64,000 nt of DNA from Carallia brachiata (lineage: Eukaryota; Streptophyta; Magnoliopsida; Malpighiales; Rhizophoraceae), in assembly GCA_021464245.1 (NCBI GenBank), contig JADCRB010000001.1, positions 8,179,084-8,243,083 of the forward strand. The letters are read 5' to 3'. Position numbers and translations under genes: made by a program. Below, piece after piece: positions 36,551 to 48,880 of this stretch. How positions within the stretch are numbered: position 1 is the first letter of the stretch; every line of letters starts with the position of its first letter. A model generated the notes under the pieces. It saw nothing but the letters and a program-made list of their open reading frames with translations, searched no databases and was not told the origin of the DNA.

Positions 36551-37020
36551 GTAATTTCACCACCCAAAATACTTTAGGGTTTTGATCAGAGTACATATAA
36601 ATTAGTGCTTCAGTACCAAACGTCGCCTCGTCTGAAGCTCACTCGTACTTTCTCTGTCTCCTTGTTCTTGAGCCTTCTGTTTCTTAATGAAGCTTTCTCA
36701 AACTGGCCCTTTTGCGTTGATTAGCAAAAAAGTTCAATTTTCTTTTCTAATTTGGAACAAAATGATAAAAATTAATTTACATGGGAAAGGAAAATCTCAG
36801 CGTTTTGATGTGCAATTGTATGGCTCCATATCAGAGTCAACAGCAGGTGCCTATCCATGGCGACCCGTCTGCCGCTTGGGGCCAACATTAACATCTGCCG
36901 GTCGAAGACTCTTGAAACTCATCCCTTTGTTTCTTGATTCAATAGCCCGGTTACATCCTCACTATGTTCCTTATTACAATATAACATGTTTTTTTTCTTC
37001 TTTTTACAATTTTATTTGGT
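36550..37020 (+). other. Possible promoter and first-exon-like sequence, unassigned
   Basis: A telo-box-like AGGGTTTTG, then CATATAAATTA, then a pyrimidine-rich leader (TTTCTCTGTCTCC) precede a GC-richer stretch with several short frames (for example from 36858, MATRLPLGANINIC). The arrangement looks like the start of a transcribed plant gene, but no protein family is recognisable and no later exon was found. It may be a non-coding transcript or a gene fragment. Confidence 0.25.
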
Positions 37021-38219
37021 AACAGCCTATTTTGATTGAAGATTTTTTTTTTCTTGTTTTCCCAATAATATGAATCTGATTTTTGTTGAAAAGTAATTTT
37101 TTTATTTTTGGGAATTTTAAAAAACCGAGTAAAATAAGTTAATTATTAGAAGTGGCACTCAGTCAGACACGGGTGTTACTGGGGAGAACCAATCCAAATA
37201 CACCTTTTGCATGGTGCCAATATATAGAGCTACTTTCACGATTGGAGAAAGCTTTACCACTTTCACAGCTTCCTTCAAATTATAAGTAGCTAAATTATTT
37301 TTGTTTGATTTTGTTTGCTTATTTTTTATAAATTCTTACTTTCAGCGAGTTAAAATTCTTCGCTTTCCTTTCATGCTGTATATTTACAGCATTTTGTATC
37401 TTGTTGCCATTATTTACACGGATATCTGATGCTGGTACACCCATTAGATAGCTGCATTTGTTTCATTTTGTAATAGAATGGGGGAAAGTCATTTCAATGG
37501 ACCAAAGGCTCGAACACAAAATTAATGGGGTTCCGAGTTTGGTGACTTTCGTTGCGATGATACAAGTACAGGGGCCAAGACTATTTGTTTCAGTTTAATT
37601 GGTACACTCGTGATAACAACTCTTCCTTGAAGATTTTAATGTTAAAAGACAAACGAAAAAGGAGTTGTCTGATGAGAATTCCGCGCATTGCAGGATGTGC
37701 TTAACATCTAAAAGCCTGCCCGGACTCTAAAAAAGAGATGTCCTTGAGAGCTGAAAAGAGAAACTAAGACTGACTGTGTGTAAACTTATTAGTGTCATAT
37801 AAGATTCGTTTTCCAAAATAATTATATGATTTTCCGAATAAAATGTAAAGTAGGATTAAAAAAAAACCAATTGTATTCTTTTTGTGATTGTAATCTGCTC
37901 ATTTTGGAACAGAATTTTCATGCGGGTCACTAGAATATAGAAGCAAAATAGCCTCGCAGAATATGACCAACAAGGAATTGATGTAATCGCGATAATGATC
38001 TATCTACTTTTTTTTTTGGGTCTGCTGGGCAAAAACCACAATACAAGGTAGCATGTACAATTTGATTTCTGTACGTGAACTTTATCTGTTTCTTCACATC
38101 TTGCGCCAGAAAGACGCTACCAGAAAAGATTTTAGAGAAATAGGGTTCTGTGTATTCAAAATCAAGTGTACATGCCATTTCTTTTGTGCAAATGGTCTCC
38201 TCCACAGAGCGCATGGTGT

Positions 38220-41200
38220 TCATCCCACATGTGACATTCCCCCACCAGTTTCTGCCTTCGTCCTGCAAAACCATCGTTTGTATAAATGAAAGGTAAAAAT
38301 GCATAAAAGCATGAATGCAAAGGGGCCAAAGACACAGGAAGGGAGGTTCCCAAAGACTTTAGCATGAACAAACACTTCTTATATGAAAGACCCTAGAGTT
38401 TATCCAGACAATGTCGCCGGCTGATTTCCCAAGCACTAGACTATTTATCTTAGCAGTCTATATTAAGAAGGCAGAATAGAAGACATAGAAAGAGTTCATG
38501 AAGTTGTCTATGGATTCTACCAATAAATTATCCAGAAGACTGAAATCCTAGCATGGTAACCAAAGAGAATTTGGCATTATTCAACTCGGGAAGTGCAGAG
38601 TTTGTGACAATGTGACCGTAAGCAACACAATGAAGCTGTAGAAGATGAACTAAAAATTTGGGCTCGTACTTATATCATGATAATTAGCCTATCTAGTAAA
38701 GCAAGATAACAGTCATTTCAGAGCAACAGTGACTAGAATAGTTGTGAAGCGAACATGCTGCCACAGAACAAAAAGCTTAACCTCTATAATTCCTGGCTTC
38801 AAAACATAGCAGGCAGAAGAATGAATAACTGGAGAGTTATTAGGTAGACCCATTCTATGTCCCAAGTAGTAGATTATGCCAGTCAAAACAGGGCATACGA
38901 CACTGAATGCTGAAGTCAGATGGAACATGGAACCCAAAGCTGATGCATCAATTATTAATTGGCTTGGTCTAAAACACCCGGAATGCAAAGTCTACCTATG
39001 TTGGCTAGTAGTTTTGGGGTCGTTGATATTGCAAGAATCAAAACTCGTAAAGAAAGGTTGGTTTACATTAACGATCTCCCCATTCAGCTGGAACTAAGCC
39101 CCATCAACAACAAAGCTGACACTCATAGTCCCTCCAGGCCAAAAACTACACCAAAAGGCAATCGACACTTACTTGTGGTCTGAAGGATTGGGCATCAGTT
39201 CATAAACAATTGTTGCAACAACATCCCTCTTCAACTGCAAAAGAATAAGAGAAAAAGTATCACTTTAGTTATCCACAATTCAATGGAAATGCACGTCAAC
39301 AATATCATCCAATTTGATCATTTGCCACTGGAGTACCTGGGTCGCTTCGCCTTTCAAGCCAATATAGTGATTTGACTAGTGTCACCACCAAAGTTATCAG
39401 GGAAATGTAATGTGACGCTTGCTACGCTTTGAAATTTCGTATATCTATTAATATGAAGCTCAAAGCATCAACAAACAGAATATAACTACCAATGAAACTT
39501 AACTTTAACAGAAAAAGAAAAACAAAGCAGTTGTTAGTCATGAACTTGACAAGGAATTATCTCCGCAAGATGGATGATGAATATCTAACACTAAGTTATT
39601 GTCAAGAGAACAATAACCTTGTTTGGTACTCTAGCACGCCTTGCAAATTTTCAACCAAATCCCACTCCTAAACAAAAGAAAAGAATAAGGATAAGTTGAC
39701 AGCTCCAAATTCACCCATAACTCACCAACAACCTGAGATGAAAGAGCACCTGAACAGCTTGCATGTTTTGGGCATCTGAGAAATCAATGCCATCTCGATT
39801 GATAAACCTGACAGATCACAAGCAACAAATCTTGAGTTTATCTTTCATGAGAAAAAGACACAAGGACAATTACTTGAAGAAAAACCACGTCCTCTAAATG
39901 GCAGAATCAATGGTATTTCTTCAATTTTTTCCGTCCATTTGATGAAAATAATGCATCTAATAAGTGGGGGAAGACAAGGAAAAGAAAGGGTGTTCAGGGA
40001 TCAAGAGGTTATTCTAGATAAATGACATTGTGTGTATCCAATGATTCAAAAAGGGCAAACAATTGCAAGTTAAAAATGCCAGCCATCATTTATAATAACG
40101 GCCAACAATGTTATTAAGAAAAAATTTGTCTTTCCAGGAATGAACTACCAACTAAGAAACAGGGAACAAGGCAATGGAGGCATTAAATGCACTTCAACAC
40201 CATCAGACGTTCTTGCATTACTCCAGCAAATGTAAAGACATGCCACAATCCAAAAGAGATTTGCTTGTCTCTCTGTGTCTGTGTGCCTACAGAAGAGATG
40301 GTGTTGTTCACAAGGGGGAGGGAGAGACAGATTAAGGGCCTTGCTCAGTCATCCAGATTACAAGCTTTCATAGTCCTCTATAAAATGGTCGTTTCATCAG
40401 AATTCCTGTCCTTACTACTACTGCATTCAGCCAATCAAGGTTCTCCAAGGGTCAATATGGCGTAAAATGCCAATTAGAAAAGAATAATCCAAGGAAAAGA
40501 CAAGTAACATGGATACACTTCCACTCTTTTTTTAATGAATTGTGCCCAGAACCAATTAAAATGTTCAAAGAAACCGTGCATTTAGCATCGCCCGATCTAT
40601 CTCTACCCTCCGAAGAACCTATCATAAATCTTGTTTGGTAATACTAAAATTCCACCGCCATAACGTGGGCTAATGAAATGAAAAAAGCAAATGTAGGACA
40701 TGATTGTTCTATAAACATCAAAAAGTACTCCACAAATTCTTTTAAAATTAAAACACTTTACGCTCTCATCTTGGAAGGACTGGTTCCATCAGCACCACCA
40801 ACAATTGAAATACTCTTGATCTTAACATCTGATGTGAATCTGTCACAATTAATCTAACAAAGTTACGGCCCAATAAAAGTAAGTAATTTAGTAGGGAAGA
40901 TCAAAATTGCCACATACGGAATGTAAACAAGTAACTCCGGATCACCCTCATTGCTTTCCAAGTGTTCCTGTCATTAAAAACAAAGGACAATAGGAGCAAG
41001 CCTTCATCAGATGCCTTTCAGAAAACCAAAAAAACGTGATATTCAGATAAAATCTTTTTTTTTTTGGAAGAAAAAAATAAAAAATTACCCCGGAAGAAAC
41101 AAGGCGGTGCTCCCAAGCTTTAAAGACTGATTTCACACTACCAGGAACAGCTTCATTCAAAGCCGACACCTTAAAGGGAAAAAAAAAATGATTACAATAA

Positions 41201-41412
41201 TCAGCCAAACACAAACGCAGCAGTTGACATTTCCCAGCATGAATTCAATTGCAGCAAAGACGCAAAGCCATAAGAAAATCATGGAAAGAATATCAACCAA
41301 AGATGAAGAAGGGATGAGAGAGAGAGACCCTAGGAAGGTCGATGTGCTTGTACAGAGACCAATCGGAGGAGCAATCGTGATCTTCACAGCTATGATCATG
41401 TAAGCACGCCAT
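38220..41412 (-). CDS. PITH-domain protein (PITHD1-like), 9 exons, one-base frameshift in exon 7
   Basis: Exons: 41329-41412, 41089-41169, 40918-40967, 40762-40839, 39750-39807, 39618-39667, 39337-39444, 39173-39234, 38220-38262. It begins MACLHDHSCEDHDCSSDWS and continues through the PITH (DUF1000) domain: HIDLPRVSALNEAVPGSVKS, ELLVYIPFTSDVKIKSISIV, GGADGTSPSKMR, NRDGIDFSDAQNMQ, VTLHFPDNFGGDTSQI, YIGLKGEATQLKRDVVATIV, and a Gly-rich C-terminus GGGMSHVG. The PITH domain binds the proteasome in thioredoxin-like relatives; the role of PITHD1 in plants is poorly known. Near 39367-39369 one base (a C on the coding strand) is missing between QI and YIGLKG, so the literal reading stops eight codons later. 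With it, the protein is 204 aa, the normal length. All other junctions are in phase. Confidence 0.85.
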
Positions 41413-42789
41413 TTCTCTCTCTCGGCCCTCTTTCCCAAATCCTATTTTTATTTGGGCTTTTTAGCAAGAAAGCGATAGACATCGTAGAAATAAAATGATT
41501 AAAATCTCCGCGACGCAAAAGAAAAAAAAAACAAAAAAAACAAGAAAACGCACCGTTTTTCAAGGCTTTATTTCTTTTCTTTTCTTTTTTTTTTTTTTCG
41601 TTTTTTGAATTTTTCAAAATTTTTTACAGATTTTTTTGGATTTTTAAATTCTCAGAAATTTTTTTAACAAATGTCATGTCGTTAAAAAAAAAATAAAAGA
41701 AAACCTGACAATATAATCAGTTCGAAATTACTAATATAGCATGCCAGACATATTTAACAACATACTAACAAAAAATTATTAAAATTAGTTAAAATTCAAC
41801 CGACGAGAATCTATTTTAAAAATAAATAATAGAGTGTACATAATTTAAGAATCGAGTAACCATATAGGGCCAATTTATGCTTGTTGCTCGTTCAACTTGC
41901 CATCGAATTTCTTAAATTATTAATTGAACAAGCGTAATAGTTTTTATTTTACGAATCAAGCTTGGCAATGGCAAGCCTAAAAAAGCAAAGCACGAAACTT
42001 ATTTGGTTTCGTCTATTAATACAATTTTAATGAAAAAATAGTTCATTGTTCACTCTAAATCAATTACATATAACAATGGGAAAAAAATTAAAAAGAAATT
42101 TGAATCACATGTCATTGACATTTGCACGTAGCATCGTTTAAATATTATTGAGTGCTTCTTCTAGCGACTGTCCATTTGTTTCGCAAAAATTAACTTTCAA
42201 AAAAATATTTTCTCTACTCTTGTTTGGGTACTAAAAACATCTGGTCAAAGGAAAATAAGAATCGAGTCAGCTAACTTTTTAGGAAAATAACATTTACACG
42301 GACCCTCTGCGGCAAATAATCTTTGGCTGTGCTAGACACTAACCAATCTGACGAGATCAGCCGCAGTTCCTATCGTAAATCATCAGATGTTCAGAATCCA
42401 GACAAATGCTACTTAAAACTAGCCTGAACATGTTACGATGTCAGATGTTTCACATTTTAGCATACTTGAACGAGTCCACCCATGAGGCCATGATAGGATG
42501 CCAATAGCTCCAGACAACCGAAGACACCTTGCATATTTTACAATAATAGACTTTGAAAGCTCTTCTCATGTATGAGTTGTTGAAATAGGATTATCCATTG
42601 TTTTTTATAAATTAGAATAAACCCTCGATCTCGAAGGTATTGAAACAAAATTTGGAGCCAATAAAAGAATTACAATGTCCTCCCCAGAACGACAATCCAA
42701 AATTCCTTAAAACCAGATAAAACCATCTATTCTGTGACATGTTTAAAGCAGTTCTGCATCTGCCACGCTGAAATTATGTTCCCCAGAAA

Positions 42790-45700
42790 TTAGCCTGAAT
42801 CATCATGTGCATCGTTCGCTAGTAGGTCATCATATGAAACAGGTACCCTAATTCTATCATGAATAGATTTACGCTCCACTTTGGGGCTGGACAGCTTAGG
42901 CTTATTTTGAGCCATAAGCTGAGAACCATCTTGAACATTGGCTGAATTCGCACCAGTTGATTCACAAGCAGCTACAGCTTTTGAGATGAACTCTCTTCAA
43001 TTTCATGTGGTGATCGCTGGATATTTTGTTTCTTAAATTGCTTCTGCAAGACATATCAAAATAGCATAAATTAGCTTTATAAGGCATGTTTGAGGCCACA
43101 AGTAGGTCAAGTGATCATGATCAACTTTTGTAGTTATTGAAGCTGGACAACATAAAGCCGGAAGTTAAAAACGTATGGAATGCAGCAAATGGACAACATA
43201 TAAACTCCTCAATCTAAACCTAACAGAAGGGTTAATCTCAAGTTGCACACACAAATTCTTTCGTTGTGATAACAGTAGCACTAAACGAATAAGATTGTCA
43301 TGAACCTCAAATTCTTTCGTTTTCTTCATTATCTCTTCGTAAGCCATTGGTTCTCTTGCTTTAATTATGTTCCACAATATCCCACCACCTGTTCGAAGAC
43401 GTCTGCCATCAGCAGTCATCTGCCCTCCACAAGACTGGACTGCATCCACCTGAAACTTCCACATATAAGCATGTGCCCATTGAAAAATTTTACAAATGAG
43501 CAGTGCAAAACAAAGTTTTAACATCTGCCCACACACCAAAAAGAGGAGATTGCAAGGAAAAACAGGGGAGGGGAGGGAGATAGAGAGGGAAAGGATAGAG
43601 GAGGGGGTTGATATGGAAACAGTTAATAACAGACAGCCCCTTTTACTCAAAAAATGTAAATGAGGAGATCAGGATGTAAATACCAACAAGGCTACAAGTA
43701 ATACGTAACTTAGCAAAGTAACCATAAAAAGGATGTTCAATTGTTAAAGAAATTAAAACCACACAGCTGGGCAAAAGGACTGCATGCATCTTCAGTGCCC
43801 ATGGTTCAACTACAGTGAACACTAGTACCCGGCGAGTAACATTATCACAGGAGCTTCTTGAAAAAGTACCTTCAGAGTTGCAATTGATGTATGTGTATAA
43901 GTACATAATTTTACCCGAACACCATAGTGTCATCAGGTAAAAAATTTCAGTATTATGACATTCTTAGGATATGAATCTTATTGCCAGATCAGATGTTATG
44001 TTGTCTAAATGACCAGAACAAAAGACAATTTTTCAAAAATATTTGGAGAGAAGTGCCTACTACTTTCGTTCAAAACTTAATATTTTAGATCAACATGAAA
44101 TAGAAAAGTTTATGTGCATTTCAAGTCAATAGTCAAAATGAAAAATCACATCAACCTACACAAGAGAAAATGATGAAGTGGTTCATCCAGGAATATCTCA
44201 TCTCAGAGCAAGAGAATTTGAAGCAGCAAAATAGCTTTCTGCGATGAAAATCTGCAAGGTAGGCAAATGGAGGACATAAGACATTGAGAATGGCTTTATG
44301 TACAAGTTCCTACACATTGTTGCCTCTGGGATGGTCCAGAATCATGTATGATCATAATTCTCACCTTTCCTCAACCACGCACTTCCTTCTTCTCCATACA
44401 AAAGCCAATGGGTGATGTGTGTTTATTTATTGTCTCGCAGGAGGCACAAAGGAGGTATATTGGAAAAGAATAAGGTCAACTCAAATCACCCTCACAAACA
44501 CCCAATAGCAACAAATACCATGAGGTGGAGGCACTCTTTGTAAGCCAAAATTCAAAAGACTACCATTGTTTAAAACAAAACGTGACTAATTTAAGAACAA
44601 TTTAAACAGTCAGTTCTCAAGCAGGTTGTGCGTGCATCCATTCTTAGCACAAGAAGGTTCGTGGCAGCATCACATAAAATCATACTAACAAAGACCAATG
44701 AAGATAAAGATGCAAGCAACATCATAAAACCTTTACTTTGTAACTCAGAATAGTCCAGTAATGCATAATTAAACTGAAAAACCACAATCTTATTTTAGCT
44801 CTTTGTTTTTTTTCTCAAGAAGAAGAACTAATTGGTCCACTATTATTTATCAATCACACAAGCTTTTCTGCGTATGTAAAGGATTGTACCTCTTTTACAA
44901 GAACACTTAATGCAGAAATCCCCAGACAGCCCACAGCAGTATACACCATGTAAGATTTCTTCTCTTTCAAGCGTCGACATGTATCTAACACAAACCTACA
45001 TAGAGAAATAGTAGCCAAGTAAGGCTAAAAGCATAAACTTCCAAACCAACAGAATCAATGGGATTATTTAATATGAATAGGAAAATGACAGACCACCATT
45101 TAAGTGTGAAGTGCATAATATGACAGCTGATGAAAGAAGAAAAGATTGGAGGGAAGAGCATTGTCAGTTCTCTTAGTGATCAGCCTAACAAAATTGAATT
45201 AAATGGCATGCTCAAGAAAAAAATTATAAAACCATTATTGACAGAGAAATACAAGGCCGGGATTCATTTTTACTATACGAGCAATAGAAAACTCTGGCAA
45301 TTGGAAATAATCTAACAATGCCAACCAGAGTTTCAACCTTGCATAATGACTATGATGCATGTCATACAAATGTAATAATGCCTGCAGTGCAGACAGAATA
45401 ATCTTGTGCTTAAGGCCATAGTCTATTGACCCAGAATAACCCGTGTTAAATACAGATTATTTGGAGATGAACATAACACCAGCTCTCACCAAAACAAGCC
45501 AACCTTTCCACGTATCATTGTTGGAGAATCTATATGTTGGCTTCTTAGAAAGGTAGGAAATTACCTGTTTACGTCTGTAAAATTCTGGCCTGAACCACCT
45601 CTCTTTCTTTTCTTATTCTTTTTCTTATTCTGCCTGCGCTTCTGATTTTTGGTTTGAGATATTTGGATTCCAGCATTTTCTTCACCGCCATCTCTTTGTT

Positions 45701-45827
45701 CCACATCAGCTTGAGACTTGTGCTCCACAAGCTCTCCTTCCTCAACATCAAGCATCTCAACATCATCAGTACTTTCCACATGGTCATCCTCAAAGATGGC
45801 TTCCAGCACACTCTCCCCTTCCTCCAT
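42790..45827 (-). CDS. PHAX-like phosphorylated adaptor RNA-export protein, 4 coding exons, one-base frameshift in the last exon
   Basis: Exons: 45565-45827, 44890-44995, 43306-43449, then from 43043 down to 42972 as read literally (stop) or to 42790 with one base restored. The protein starts MEEGESVLEAIFEDD, has an acidic stretch (MLDVEEGELVEH), then a basic K/R-rich nuclear-signal-like run (QNKKKNKKRKRG). The PHAX RNA-binding domain follows: FVLDTCRRLKE, AVQSCGGQMTADGRRLRTGG and GILWNIIKAREP. In animals PHAX exports snRNA precursors with CRM1 and the cap-binding complex. After SSSQK one A is missing from an A-run (42979-42982 on +). The restored frame adds AVAACESTGANSA and ends near RVPVSYDDLLANDAHDDSG, a plausible family tail. 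The restored length is 255 aa. Confidence 0.8.
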
Positions 45828-46361
45828 AGAGGCAGCAGCAGCACCTATAAAATTCATGCATTAAAATGAAACTATTAAAACCCCTTACCAAACAAAATTG
45901 AAACACATAGCCAAGTATTAAGATTAAGAACGGTTTGTGGGTTAACCAAGCAAAATGAAAAAAGAAAATTACAAGAGAACAAAAACAGAGGGAAAAAAAA
46001 AAAGAGGAAACCTTAGATACGCATACCCACAAACAGAAGCAAGCAGCCAATCATGCAAAACGTAGATAAGCTATCAATCAAGCGGCGGCCCATAAACAAC
46101 ATAAACTGACAAAAAGAGCATGATCTCAACCCAACCCCACCAAACCAAAAAGTTGCAAGGAAAGGAATTCCCAAAATCAAATTCTTTTTTTCCTCTTTGA
46201 TGAATTTCCTGATACAATTCTTCGACTGACTGAAAGTGAAATTGACACCTCCAACACTAAAACGAGAATACGAACTAAACCCAACAAAAAAAAAAACGAA
46301 AAAAGAAATATGCCCATATCAAACACATACTCACAAACGCTAGAGTAAGATAACAACATAC

Positions 46362-46480
46362 CTTTTTGATCACAGAAGCCAAAACTCGATGACCCACAGA
46401 AGTTAGGGTCGCGGATGACCAATAATGGAGGCTGGGATAGTTTGCGAAGGCGGCAGAAAGTCAGTGTGGTTGCAATGCAG
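46362..46480 (-). other. Probable 5'-UTR exon of the PHAX-like gene
   Basis: A GC-richer segment ends on the minus strand in CAAAAAG|GTATGT, a good donor. The next acceptor (ATAG| before 45844) lies 17 bases upstream of the PHAX start codon. No in-frame ATG was found in it, so I treat it as untranslated leader with a leader intron of 45845-46361. The transcription start is not defined. Confidence 0.45.
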
Positions 46481-46599
46481 ACCAAAATTGAAGTTCCAAA
46501 TAAAAAAATGAAAAAAACAAGAACAATTAGGGATTGTGTTGTGAGATGGGTATTTTAGTGAGGGGTAGTGATGCCGTGGAAGGGAGACATAGCATCTGG

Positions 46600-48880
46600 T
46601 ATTGGGGGCTGGAACGCAACAATGATGTCGTTTTTTTTTTGGGAGAGAAACTAGGGCTCCATTCCTAGCCCTTTTTTTTTTTTTTTCAAAATTAACATTC
46701 CAAGTATTCGAAAAATTACATTGAATCTTAATTAACTGAAATCGAACAACTGTCGGACCTTTTTCAGGTAACCCCTTTGTGCCGTTCTTTTCATCTATAA
46801 GTTGACTGTTGTATTATTAATTGTTGTTATTAATTATTTATTGATATTTATGGTTGTTGTTATTAATTATTATTATTATTAATGAGTATAATATTTAATA
46901 AAAATTATTATTAATAAATAATTATTTTAAATATTTTTATATAAAAAATTTATTAAATATGTGATTTAAGATTAATAAAAATTTATAAAAAACTTAAATA
47001 AAGTATGATAATAGTGAAAAAGATAAATTTTATCTTAAAATATCATTAAATTTAGCTTTTTTTTCTTAAAAATATTTATTTTTTAATCACAAAATTGTCT
47101 AAAATTTAAAAATTTAAATTAATCAATTTATTTTAAAATTTTTTATATCTTATAGTGTGTTTAAATTGTTAGAAAGTTATGAGAAAAAAATTGTGAGAAA
47201 ATAAAATTTTTTGAATTGATAGAATATTGTAAGAAAGAAAATAATATGAAAATTGTAAGAAAAAAATGAATAGTAATTTGTGAAATAAAAAGTAAAAATT
47301 AGTTGTTTGGATTAATGAAAAAATTATGAGAATAAAAAAATTATGAAAAAATAGATAATAATAATATTTATTTACTAAGAATTTTTTATTTATTTTTTAT
47401 TTATTTTTCATCAAACTAAACACACTATTAGAGAAAAAAAGGTCAACAACTATGACAAAACTAATTTTAAAAAAAGAAAGAAATATACATATACGTAGTA
47501 TGCATGTATCAAAAAAAATAAAAAATAATATAATAGATCACAAAAAGTAGTAGTCTAATAGTATTTTAATGTATCTCTTCCAATATTGACCTGAATTCGA
47601 GTTTCAATGCTAGCTCTTCCCCTGAATTAGAAGGAGATTTACGTGTGAGTATAGTGATAGGTTTTAAAATTGTTAACACTGTGGTCAAGTTTGAGAGAGA
47701 TTCATTTTAAACTCAACAATACTCCAATAAGGGTCTGTCATATGAGAGATAGTTGAACAAAGATGTCAACGTTATAAAAATCGACTCAACTCACATATCT
47801 AATATGTGTTATACTCATGAAATTTTTTTTTTATTTTTCAAAAAAAATAGTAGACAAAAAATAATATTATTTACATAGTAATAAGTTTAATTTTTTTTAT
47901 TTTCCGTACAAACTTTGTTGGCATGCACTGTACACTTTGTTCTTTTTAGGGAAATGCATTGTACACTTTGTTAATTGTGCACAGTTTTCGTAGTTTCCAT
48001 GAACTAATGAACAATTTGTTTGTACAAACAAATGCATGAACCAACGAATACATTATCTGTACAACGGGCTTGGTCAGATAAAGGGGCAATTTTCTAATTG
48101 TATTTTATTAAAAGAAAAAAATAATCTCATCCAATTTTTTTCATCAGCAACCTTTTGGAGAAATTATCAGCAAACGCACAAAAATTTCTTCATATGACCC
48201 AAAAAAAAAAAAAAGTTCTTCATGAGGTTATAAAACCATCCCGACAAAAATAATACGCGTTAATGGAGTCAGCCTGAAACTATTAAGATATAGTAACATC
48301 TATTATTTATCCTTCAAACTCTTTACAAGGCTAGGCCAAAATTGAAAAAATATATGAAAAAAAATTGGTAGCTGAAGAGTTGGTATTTAAATGAATTTTT
48401 AAATTGTAACTACGTGAATTTGTCGTATAATTAAGTGAATTATGAATACAACAAAATAATAATAATTTTTTTCGTTACGTTTATAATATACATAATTATA
48501 TAATAAATTCAATATATCATAATTTAAAAAAATTTTTAATTAATTTTCTCTGGTTACTAAACAGTACTTAAAATACATATAATTTAAAAAAATAAAGGCT
48601 CTTGAAGATTCCGTTGGACTGCGGAGAGCCGTCGGGCGTAAGCGATACAGCAGAACGCCAAAAGGCTATAATAGAGAAACGATGTAAGGGCGCACACTGG
48701 ACGGGCTCGATGGTTCAAAGGAAGAATGATGTCGAGCGGTGGGACTATGATCGAACGATCAGAAAACGTTGAAACTTGAACGGTTGGATGTACCGGAGCG
48801 TAACGAGGAAAAAAAAAAGGTGGTTTTGCAAGGGCGAGACTCCAGAATAGGTTGCATTCGCTCCTATTAAAGAAAAAGCT
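46600..48880. other. Divergent intergenic region between the PHAX-like and DUF1639 genes
   Basis: AT-rich apart from the two gene-proximal ends; it contains the Tourist-like MITE at 47153-47427 and an ATT-rich tract near 46800-46900. No other gene was found. Confidence 0.5.
47153..47427. mobile_element. Tourist-like (PIF/Harbinger) MITE with TTA target duplication
   Basis: The element starts TAGTGTGTTTAAATTG and ends with the inverse of TAGTGTGTTTAGTTTG, and is flanked by TTA on both sides (47150-47152 and 47428-47430). Its length of 275 bp, AT-rich non-coding interior and 3-bp TWA-type target duplication fit Tourist MITEs. Confidence 0.8.

Noticed and set aside
46177..46485. Open frame upstream of the PHAX-like start, in frame with it after splicing
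   Set aside because: It has no ATG before the splice donor (it would begin at TTG), and homologues start at MEEGES; I treat it as 5' leader.
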